From assembly GCF_901709675.1 (NCBI RefSeq), contig NC_051096.1, forward strand, positions 5,299,001-5,363,000: a stretch of DNA of 64,000 nucleotides. The letters run 5' to 3'. Position numbers and translations under genes: made by a program. Origin of the DNA: Syngnathus acus. Its lineage: Eukaryota > Chordata > Actinopteri > Syngnathiformes > Syngnathidae. The notes beneath the pieces were generated by a model. The model saw only the letters and a list, made by a program, of their open reading frames with translations. It had not been told where the DNA came from and did no database searches. Shown here one piece after another: positions 37,801-48,028 of this stretch. The first letter of the stretch is position 1, and the number at the start of each line of letters is the position of its first letter.

Positions 37801-39660
37801 AATAAGATTACTGTACACAAATGAAAAGACAAAACAAATATAAATGTAAATATAAATAGAGAATACATCTATAGATAAAGTCATGACTTTAACTCCACTG
37901 GTACCATTGAATACTTGTTTTGCTGATTCTCGATGTTGCCATAGGAATGGTTCCCGTCGACCCCCCTCCCCCCCCTTGCAGAATAATAATGATGAACAGA
38001 GGTAAACACAGTTCAGTAAGCTCTCAGCGCATTTAGCAATTAGCAACACAGCGGGCACTGGGAAGGAATGTCTTTCATGCTCTCACTGTTGTGTTGACAA
38101 TGACTGCCTTTCTCTCCGCTGCTCCAAATCCTCATCATCTTTGATTTGGCCAAATAGCGTTATAATTGCCCCGCCTTCCTAAATAGCCTCTTGACCAGCT
38201 GCCGTAGAGGTGACTGAGTCACCTGACATCCAGCCAGCTGGTTATCTGATCGACTAACTGATTGACTGGCAGACTAATTGCCTTGCAAACAGGAAAGCAA
38301 CATTTACGGATGAGAGGATGAGACGCGGGAGGAGAGGGAGGGGTGGACCTCACCGACCGCCCCGCACTGATGACACTGATTGCAATCACTGCCGAGTATG
38401 CATACAAAGCGCAGGAGCACACACAAATATTCACACCCGAGGTCTCGAGGCCAGGAGCAATCAGAACTGGCATGAAAAAATACATCTAAACAAGACTTTC
38501 CCTCAGCTATCTATAAAATATCTTTTTTACAGAGCATAGACTGGACCATCCAGGTACTATAAAAGCAGCTTGTAAGGACAATAATCAATAGCGTCACTTT
38601 TTTTATACTCAACAAATTCACCCAATGTCAAATATACAGACATAATAGATTCGGATGAACGTTTACAGCCTTGCTCAAGGGCACTCGAAAACCTCTCCAT
38701 TTTCAGATTTATCGCTTGCTTCGATACGTGCATACAAAGTCTCCCCTGCACTTTTTTACTAACCCTCCGCCCCTTCCCCTCTTTAATCCAAAAGGCCATT
38801 ACAGAATTCTAATAAACTAGGTGGAACACTGCTCGGTTACATCTTCTCCCACCTACTGCGCTCTCAGCCTTCTGCCCTCGCCTACTGATAAAGTGAGAAG
38901 AGTCGCTCCCCACGCTGGTGTCTTAACCCGCCTCGCCCAGTCGGGCTTATTACATTTGCTTGTTTGCTCCTCACGTGCACACTCTCTGGCCACTAACACC
39001 CTTTCATTATGGATACTCATCGCCACGGGGTGGGCTAGCGCTTCAAAGACACCCTGCTTCCCTCCTCCGTGTCCATGTTGGAAGAAGGTGCAGGTCGAGG
39101 TGTACGGCTGGGAAAACCGCAGGGGGTGGGGGGGGTGTCGACTATCGCAAAATAAACGGCTGAGCCGCAGCCGGGCGATTTATGTATTTATTCATCACCG
39201 GGGAAGATGTGTATTAAAAGGTCGAACAATTTTCCAGGTCGCTGACCAAGCCGACGCGGTGAGGAGGCGAGAGGATGAAGTGGAGAGCGATGGGGAGGAG
39301 AACCACCATGCTAACACTCAGATAAACATCAACGTCTTTCACCTGTGAGTCCGCGATTGTATAAGATTGACTAAGTACGCTAGCTTATGCATACGTTGGC
39401 ATCCGTCTGCTCCGCCCCGCTGTTGGTTAATGAGTTTGAAAGGTCAAACACCCCTCAGGAAGATTAATGGGCTTTTTGAGACATGAGGGTAATGGTTTAT
39501 GAGGCCCTGCCGGACACATTTCCAACATGACAATCATTACCACTTCTCAGTGGAGATGGGAGGGGCGACTGGGGGGGTTACAAGCAAAAACAAAGACCAC
39601 GCCAAACTCCAGGGCAGCAGCAGCGCACGGGAAACACTTGACGAGTGTCAATCAAAATTA

Positions 39661-39712
39661 CCGTATTTTTCAAACTATAAGGCGCACTTAAAATCCAGAA
39701 AAAAAAATATGG
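39661..39712 (+). mobile_element. Deleted inverted-repeat element fragment
   Basis: CCGTATTTTTCAAACTATAA followed by GGCGCAC matches the left end of the MITE family, and AAATCCAGAA then ATATGG looks like a decayed right end. Nearly all the interior is missing. TA is present on the left (39659-39660) but not on the right. Confidence 0.6.
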
Positions 39713-42700
39713 ACCGACAAAACACATACTGCCTTTTACCAAAGTGGAGGGAAAAAAAAATCACAGACAGAAAGACTTAAATTATAGATTAAATTGGGAA
39801 GCAGAATAAGAACATATGTAGCACGCTTGACATCTTCTTCCTCCCGTCTGTTCGGGACTTACTCAAGCACGGCTCGCAAGTTCTGCTAACGTGTCAGGAG
39901 TTCAGAAATGGTAAAAGAGAATCAGTGGACATGAAAAGTACATTATGAGGTCGCTGTCATGGGTCGGCCGGTCTCTGCCGGAGTAACTAAGGCATAGGAG
40001 ATGAGTGACTGGTATTTTATTGAGAAGGCGTGGAACCTCATCAGCCTTTGGTACACAAGAAAAAAATGTTTTCGTGCATTACATTGGAAGAAAAATCTGC
40101 TCGCGTGATTGTTGCATAACGGCTGGCTGCAGGCAGAAAGCTTTTAGAACATTGACCTTGACGACTTCAGCGAGACTATACTCCAAAAGAAAATGCTCAC
40201 TTTGTAAAAAATATAAATATGGAATAAGGCGTGTGTTTGTTTTACAAGTGCATTTGTCAAACAGCCATAAAGGGAAAATGTACAACTTTTTTTTTGTACT
40301 GCTTTCATCTGCAGGAAAGACACCTTTTACAGTTGGCCTTAAAAACTCATCCCTGATTCTAAAGAATGTGACAGAGCGTGCTATGTCTTAATAGCTCGTA
40401 CGTAAGCAAGTTAAAGTTCATTTAACAAGGTCACTCAGCAAATGAATTTCGGTCTTTTGAAATAGGATGAAGGGCGCTACAAATGGCTGCTTCAGCAGAA
40501 CTCAATCTATTTTAGAGGTTTTTTTTTTCCCATCGTATCTGCGCTGTAATTAATGTTTAGAGACCTTAAGCCCTGTTATGCTTGTAGTTAATTTTTTTTT
40601 TTTTTACTGAACTTTCTTCCAACAGCAGAATTGCAGTTGCAATTGATCAACTTTAGACAATCTGGACTGAAATGTCTGCCGACAAATTTTAATCCATCCA
40701 TTTTTTTCGAACAGCTCAAAAAACTCAAATGAACGCAAAAAAAATTCTTAAAAAAAAAACGAGTGCGGCTTTTACACTCGAGAGCCACTTCATTAAATCT
40801 ACTTGTCGAAAGTGATCCTATGGATTCTGTCTTTTAATGTTCAGGCTTGAGTGACAACTAGGAAGAGAAGGGGGGGTTGGGGGGGTACGCTCCTAGAAAA
40901 ACAACAATTGGAAAATAATAATTAGCCCTAACTATGACAATAGCTGCAATAAATAGACTCACACGCACAGCTACACTAAAACACACACTTGTTGGCCCTC
41001 ATCTGCGCTTGATTGGTTTTTGCCAATCCAAGCATAAGTGCCTGCTGATGCTCTCTCGTCTTTACCAAGAACAAAAGACCCGAGCATCAGCCTATCGGGT
41101 TCCAATAGTCACACAGTTTCTCCTTTACACTCATGCAATTTGTCAGTCTATCGGGCTCAGTCGATGTCTTCGGAGTGGACTGGGAAGTAAATAAGGATCT
41201 TGCTGACCGGCTTACTTCGAGGAACACCCGGACTGTTTGATTACACTTAACATACGAGAGCAATGATAGAAAGCCGAGGTGGCAGCTTACAATTCCCACA
41301 CCTTTTCCTTATATTTGACTCAATGTCCTCTTCCCTGTCCCTAATTTATTGACAAGACCACGTCGTCCTGTTATGCCTGTCATGGGCGCAAATCGCTTTG
41401 ACCTTTCATACTCGCCGAGGTCAGAGTTATCAGAGCGAGCAGCCCCACACATAAACGTTGTCCTTAACATCCAATCCGTCCGACCCTGGTGAGTGAAAAT
41501 AACCTTGCATGTATCACAATCAGTCGGCGGTGATATGGAAAGTGCAAGTCTCAGCATTTGTCACGAAAGCAAGATATGTCACAAATGTATTTTTAAAAAT
41601 AACCTTTACAAGACTTAATTTTTGCCACTTGGGGGCAGAAGAAACAAATTGGCAACATAAAAACAAAAGAGCTCATTTTTGGCATATTAATAACAAATGT
41701 ATTTATTTCTTTTCTTATTGTGCACAACGATTTAAGATGAATGGGTCAAAAAAAAAGACAATTATTCAATCCCAACCTCAGATTGGGTTCTCATTCCCCT
41801 CCTGTTTCTTTCCCCCTTATTGTATGTGCACCATGAATGTTACAGAAGATCAAAATGCATATATTCCGGGGCTAAAAATATTCCCACAGTGGGATCATTT
41901 CTGTCAGATGAGAGCAGATAGCGAGGCTTATGGAAATACGCTGCAGCAAAGATGTCCCCATTGTGAGAGTGAAAGATGGCTGAGCTACAGGCTCACCTAA
42001 GCACCAACATTCTCCAGTGAAAACATTGCAAAGGCTAAACCAATTACAACATCTTCTGCCATCCAAGTCGAGTAAAATTTGCCTAAAACTTTTCATAAAA
42101 TATCAGAACAACATGCATATATGGATGTAATATGGCCAAACAGTGAGAATTCGTGTTTCATTGTGCATCCTGGTAGAAACGATCATCCAAAGTCACATGA
42201 CAGAAAAGGATTGGGGCGCATAACAAGACTGCCTGTGCATGCAAAGCCCAGTAAAATCCCTCAAATTACTCCGACATGACAAGTGAGGCATCATGGAAAA
42301 CCGGCCACACTAACAGCAAGGGCCTCAATTTCGCTGTGTGCTTATTGTTCTGCAACCCGCTCGCCTTGTGCGGAATGGATGGATGGACGAGGGAGGGAGG
42401 GAAGGAGGGAGGGGAGGGCTAGGCAAGGAGGCATGTGGAAGTAAATGAGAACCCGATGAGATGCCAAGGTGTGTTAGTGGTGAGGTGTGGGGGAATGAGA
42501 AAAGCGGCCTGTAAGGGAGGGGAGTGGCTGGATTGACTCTGCTGGGGGGGTGATGCTTGCCGCCCGACTTTTTACTCCTCAATAATATTGCGCAAGTGCT
42601 CTTCACAACATGTGTAGCTCCCACATGCGCGTGCCCAAGCGATGTCTTCAGCAGCCGGTCGGAAATTGTCGGGTGTTTGGTGAGCAAGCTCAGCATGTAG

Positions 42701-44093
42701 AATTATATGTCAAGTGCGTGCACGTATTAAATCCTGAGTCGCTTGCGGATGTGTTTGAGTAGTCCTTGACGTGGGGAAGTGTGTCATGTGAGTTGAGACA
42801 TATGGTGGCATTACACTCCACGGCCACTACATGAGGCAGATCTGAGGAGATCTAATATAAATTCAAATGTCTATGGATGTGATTTTTTCAATGAGAAATA
42901 TTGCGAGTTAAAACGGGGTCAAAGTGCATCTTGAGGTGTAGCCACCTAACATGAAGGAAAACTAGCCAACAGTTTGATTATGATGGAGTGCTGGCCCATA
43001 TCTTTGCAAACAGCAGCCACAACAATAAACATATTGTTGAGTTAATAAGTAGTGGCATCTCTAATCAATTCTTCAGTTATTGAATTTGTTAAGTCATTTT
43101 GGTGCAGCTCTGCACTTGTATTGGATCTTGATCGATGGGTTTAGACTTTGACTTTGTCAGTAAGGCATGCAGACGCGTCTACCGAATAAAAGGTCTTTAA
43201 ATCTGGCTCGGTGCAGCAGAATGTCATTTTTTCACAAATATATTAGAATTGCATGTGCTTAATGATGGGATGTATTTTGCAATTAATAACCCATTTTACC
43301 AAAGTACCCCCCCCCCCCCCTTTAATCTTCCAACTGGTTAGCATCATAAGTCTCAAACTGCAGCTTTTGCATTGCTAAACACTTTGTGCAGACCTGAGCA
43401 GTTTTCTGCAAACATCTTTTTTTTTTCTCTCCATCACATACTGTATATGAGCAATAAAGAAACCACAGCCAAATCTCACATCAGCAGTAAGTGAATCATA
43501 ATTGTCTCATCATAGTGAATTGCTCAAATGCAGCATATTGGAACCACCGCAGTTTTATGGCGACCACAACAACACACTAGGGGAAAAAAAGTGCTCCAAA
43601 GTATTTAAATGGGGAATAAATATGGACAAACAAGACTAAACAAGAGCAGTGAACGCTGCATCGGCCAGTGAGAAGACAAAGAAACCAGTTGCACAAAAAA
43701 AATCTGTGACTAAATCTGACTTTGCATTCGAATCAATTCAAATATATAAAAAAAAAAAAACTGCAGCTTTTTTTTTTTAATTAAAATGAGTTAATGCACT
43801 TAATATATCCAATTGTCGTTCTGTGCCAATGTTAAACTGTCAGCAACAAACTCATTGGGAGGTTTAAATGCCTTGAGCGCACGCGACACAAATGCGTAAA
43901 ACCCGCTTTCACATTCACGTCAAATACGTCTCCAAAGTGTTTTTTTTTTATTTAAAAATAATAATCCCATCTTTCTGATCGGATCGCTAAACATTTGGTG
44001 CACCTGCCTTTCCTCCAAACAAGCATCTGTCTGTTGCTCGCCACACTGCAAACGACGGTCCAAAATGAGTAAACAAAGTCCATTTCTACCAAC

Positions 44094-44172
44094 CTTCCTC
44101 CGCGTGAGACTCTTCCAAATTATTCAGCAATAATATCCAAAGCACCGAAATGATCATTTTACGCAGATCCAT
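44094..44172 (-). CDS. epha10: EphA10-like receptor, coding exon 1 (signal peptide)
   Basis: This is the first coding exon of the Eph receptor. Read on the minus strand it starts with an ATG in good Kozak context (AAACATGG, A at -3 and G at +4). It encodes 26 complete residues, MDLRKMIISVLWILLLNNLE followed by ESHAEE. That is a classic signal peptide: a short basic n-region (R4, K5), a hydrophobic core (residues 7-16) and a polar end. The exon stops at GAGGAAG|gttggt, a usable donor, leaving one base. That G joins TG from exon 2 to make a valine codon, giving E-E-V-V-L-L-N-S-K, the expected start of the mature Eph ligand-binding domain. Codon M6 is an alternative start, but M1 has the better context. 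The exon was found by searching for a phase-1 signal-peptide exon upstream of exon 2. A cDNA would settle the splice junction. Confidence 0.85.
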
Positions 44173-44500
44173 GTTTGTCTGGCCAGTTCCGCGGGGCTCT
44201 TGTCATCTCTCTCCAGTCTGCCCGCGCGTAAAGCTCCGCAGCAGAGGCGCACTCGCGGTGGGGGGAAATCGGAGCAGAAGCCGGCTGGGCAAATAGTGCT
44301 CCAATGTGGCAAGTACACGGCCTATTTCATACCTCGGGGGAGGGACTACATGAGAAGACTGACGGATAAAAGGCACAATAATGAGGAGACTGAAGATGAG
44401 CGTGCAGGAGCTTGGACCAATCGGAATGCAACATAGGGAAACGCTTGCGCCAGGTGTTCCCACTATAGTCGGTCGAGTGAAGTCCTCCACAGCATGACTT
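44173..44500 (-). promoter_or_regulatory. Probable 5' UTR and proximal promoter of the Eph gene
   Basis: The bases just upstream of the start codon (higher coordinates on the minus strand) are noticeably richer in GC and CpG than the surrounding AT-rich DNA, especially 44185-44340. A CCAAT box (CCAATCGG, 44417-44424, plus strand) lies about 245 bp upstream of the ATG. I see no convincing TATA box on the minus strand, which suits a CpG-type promoter. The transcription start is not visible from sequence alone, so the split between UTR and promoter is unknown. An open frame through this segment on the plus strand has no recognisable protein and was discounted. Confidence 0.5.
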
Positions 44501-46913
44501 CTCTCCATTGCAACTGAAATGCGCTCGTCAGGGAAATTTAGAAGCTATAGAAAGCCGATGAAGTATTGAAATGAAGAGAAACACCCTCTGGAATGATGAG
44601 ATCATTTAAAGTAGCAGCTCTATACTTAGCGTCGCTTTATTTATGCAGGATTTTCAACTTCATCAATTCATTTATTCTGTAACATCCAAGCAGTGAAAAG
44701 TTTTACGACTAGCAAAGTATATTTCATATTATGGGTGATTTTCCTTTTTTTTTCCTTGTTTGCTTGTATTTTCGTGTTCTGCACTTCACAGCCACCACAT
44801 ATATAATACAATTTATACAGTAGATAATTTAATTTCATTTAATTTACAACCCAGCCAAATTAAATATTAAAATCAAATTAACTCCTGGAGTCCATTTTTG
44901 TTTTGGGATTTTTTTATATTAGCTTAAACAAATAGGTGTATTTTAATTCTTTGTGTTGAGTCCATTAAAATATCAGTTTTTATTTATTTTTATTGCTAAC
45001 TGAGAATGGAAATAATGGATGACACACGAATATTTCTGGACTGTATTCCACCTGACTGGGCGAAAGGCAGACTACATCCTGGGCAAGCTGTCATTAAATC
45101 ACAGGTTACATAAAGAGACAGACATCATTATTTATCTACTCACACTGCCACAGAGTAGGAAGTGAATTCATGCTGCCGGCAAAAGAAGAACTATAGTGTC
45201 AGTGATGCACATAAGGTTTCCCACAATCTATATAAAATATACTATATATGTTAAGAAAGTTTTTTTTTTGTACTCTGAAATTGTTCCTCCACAATTTATT
45301 TGTGCAATATTTTGTTTTAATTAATCTGACAACAACAACGGAGACTATCACTGTTATGGGACTCTCGGCTTCCTCATGAGATATCGACTGAAAGTTTTAA
45401 AGTGAGAAGTTTGGCATATTCCCCACCGAGCAAATATTATCGAACATCCCCTTTCGGCTTTGCTTGTTCCTCTTTCGAATCAGGCAGTTAAAGAGATCGA
45501 GATTGCTGTTTCAAGGGTTTGCATCATATGGCTTCGCTTTCAGGCCGGCCACTCCGTCTCTCGCTGTCAAAGCTGCCGGCCCCGACTCAAAAACACGCAC
45601 AACTTTGCCCCGAATTGATTACTCGCACAACCCATCCTCAAAATTTGTACTATTGACCAACATCTAGAATAAATTGTTTTGCAAAGACAAATCTAGCAAG
45701 AGCTTCCAAAATCTGCACACACCAAGACAAGACAAAAAAACAAATGGGCCAAAGATAATTGGCTAAATCTGCCATTGCAAAATACTAAAACTAGCATAAT
45801 TTCTTCAGCAGGCCGATCAAGATGCAAACAATGTCACAAGAAACCAAAACAACCTGACAGCGTGCAGAGGTGAAGCAGTAATAGATGTCAATTTCAGGTC
45901 ACACTCTCAGCACTTATGCAGTACATGCAGCTCAGTCTCAGGGTTCATTATGTGACAATTTCATGCTTATGCACTCCGTCGGCCGATCCTGCTGTAACCC
46001 CCCACCCTCCCTCACATGTTCTCTCCAGGCCACTCCCTCTAATTTCAACCCATGGACTGCCGACATGTCATTTATTTATACAGTGTGCCAAGGAAACATG
46101 GATTTCCATTTTCCATGCATGAGATTGACTGTAACAAAAAAAATATATAATATCTACCTTTTTTTTCCCCTGGGTCACTCAGAATAAAAATGGTAAAAAA
46201 AAAAATCGACATTTTGGACTGTGAACTTACTAATGATCTACTTAACCCACACCAAAAAACAAAAATAATAATACAAAAATAATAATAATAATTCTGTTTT
46301 CTTATGTATCACTGCTGCAACAACGGTAATTCCAAATTTTTTTGTGCCATTGGGTCAAGCCATGATCCAAATAGAAGCTTTATTTGTTTACATTCATCAC
46401 ATTTGAGAAACGGGCAAGAGAGAAGACCGCAGCAGCGTCTCCTGGTGAACCGGTAAAGAGCCAATGGGGAAATTACTGCTAATGAGTCCTTGTGATGAAA
46501 TTAGTTGTGGGTTACAAGAGTGTCATCAAGGTCATATAAATTTCTCCAATCACTTTCACAAACTGCATGCTCTTAATGTCAGCACGGACATTGTAGGAAA
46601 AGTGCTAAGAGATGTCAAATATTCCGTGTAGATCAGAGTCCCTTTTTTGTTCACTTATATTTTGAGTCCTCACCTTTCTCATCTTTTCTGAGCTGTTATT
46701 TTCAGAGACCATAGCATTCTTGACATTTCAAGGACCTATCTGACATTGCCATGAACAACGGCAACCACTTAAATGCTCGAGACAAATAACTTTCATCTGA
46801 GGTTATTACGTTTGACCTCAGCCATCAAAATTAACTGTATTGACCAACATACAGTCCGAAGACAAAAAAAGAAATGCCTATTTGCATGTACACTAAAAAT
46901 TGAATTGAATTTA

Positions 46914-47083
46914 CCGTAATTTTCGGACTATAAGTCGCGGTTTTTTTTCATAGTTTGGGTGGGGGGGCGACTTATACTCAGGAGCGATTTATATACATAT
47001 ATATGGGGTTTTTTCACTTTTTTGGGCATTTTATGGCTGGTGCGACTTATACTCCGGTGCGACTTATAGTCCGAAAATTACGG
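46914..47083 (+). mobile_element. TA-flanked inverted-repeat element (MITE), second subfamily, 170 bp
   Basis: The ends are CCGTAATTTTCGGACTATAA and TTATAGTCCGAAAATTACGG, perfect 20-bp inverted repeats, flanked by TA. The inner motif is GTCGCGG / GCGACTTATA rather than GGCGCACC, so it is a related but distinct subfamily. The interior (about 46940-47060) has GCGACTTATACTC repeated and a short ATATAC tract. There is no coding capacity. Confidence 0.82.
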
Positions 47084-47768
47084 TAATTTAATTGACACTA
47101 CCCAAAAAACTATTTTGACTTTGCAGTAGAGGCCTGTTGTCCTCTGAGACACTGATGGGAATTCATAATGTTGCAGTCTTCTTTGTTTTTTTGAGTGACA
47201 TTGTGACACCTTGTCATTGCCTGGCCTCGACATAAAAACAATATCATGATCACAATGTGAGACGTGTTCTGCGCACTTTGTAATTAAGCAGCTCCCCAAC
47301 ACAGGGCACATGGTGCTTTGATTAGATTAGGGATGCTTAAATCAAAGTAAGTTTAATAATATCTCTTGTGTTGCAATTATGCCGTATAATTCTCTGTTCG
47401 CCGTCGTCATAGAGACATGCGCGTTAATCGATTCGCCGACCTCCCCGTAACACTCCACGTAATGAACCTCGGCAGATATGAATCGTTCTTTCTCCCACTC
47501 TTGATAAGTCTGCAAAACATCATTATGGGAAATCTGGAGTCGAAACAATAAGCATCAGAAAGGCATTGAAACAAAAATAGGAGGAAGAGATTCGACTTGA
47601 GGGTCTTGAGAATCGCATATTGTTTGGATCATCTCAAATTCCTCCATTGGCGAGAAGTAGCTTAATTAATGGCAGATCTTAGGTTACTGTGAGGCCAACT
47701 GGAACTATAAATAGAACGAATTAGAGTGGGGGGGGAAAGAATAGCCATCCAGTTTACCCAGCAGAGTT

Positions 47769-48028
47769 TTATTATTATTATTATTATTATTACCGTATTT
47801 TTCGCACTATAAGGTGCACCGGATTATAAGGCGCACCTTCAATGAATGGCCCATTTTAAAACTTTGTCCATGCATAAATCCATATATTTGGACACGCCTG
47901 CCGTAGTGGCTCGATATTGGTCCATATATAAGGCGCACCGGATTATAAGGCGCACTGTCGGCTTTTGAGAAAATTTGTGCTTTTTAGGTGCGCCTTATAG
48001 TGCGGAAAATACGGTATTATTATTATTT
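47769..48028. repeat. ATT microsatellite split by MITE copy 4
   Basis: ATT units fill 47769-47792, stop at the element, and resume as TATTATTATTATT from 48015. Confidence 0.9.
47793..48014 (+). mobile_element. TA-flanked inverted-repeat element (MITE), copy 4, 222 bp
   Basis: The ends are CCGTATTTTTCGCACTATAA and TTATAGTGCGGAAAATACGG, flanked by TA. It belongs to the copy 2/3 subfamily (TTCAATGAATGGCCCATTTT shared) but has lost most of the GC-rich middle, keeping only ATTTGGACACGCCTGCCGTA. It is inserted within an ATT microsatellite, which continues on both sides. Confidence 0.85.

Larger units (their letters stand above)
25006..44093 (-). other. Intron 1 of the Eph gene (19,088 bp)
   Basis: This is the intron between the signal-peptide exon and exon 2, from donor gttggt at 44093 to acceptor ctgcag ending at 25006. 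A long first intron is typical of Eph receptor genes. It contains the RE1 minisatellite (25318-25805), a hAT-like remnant (26925-27300), an inverted-repeat element (29502-29784), degenerate SINEs (30060-30182, 35322-35425), a duplicated AT-rich block (30880-31314), a truncated inverted-repeat element (39661-39712) and AT-rich runs (37440-37540). No Eph coding sequence was found inside it. The remaining stretches look like ordinary unique intronic DNA. Confidence 0.85.

Noticed and set aside
38821-39348. 175-codon open frame on the plus strand in intron 1
   Set aside because: No similarity to a known family and antisense to the Eph gene. Only its last part has exon-like borders, and that is kept as a low-interest finding.
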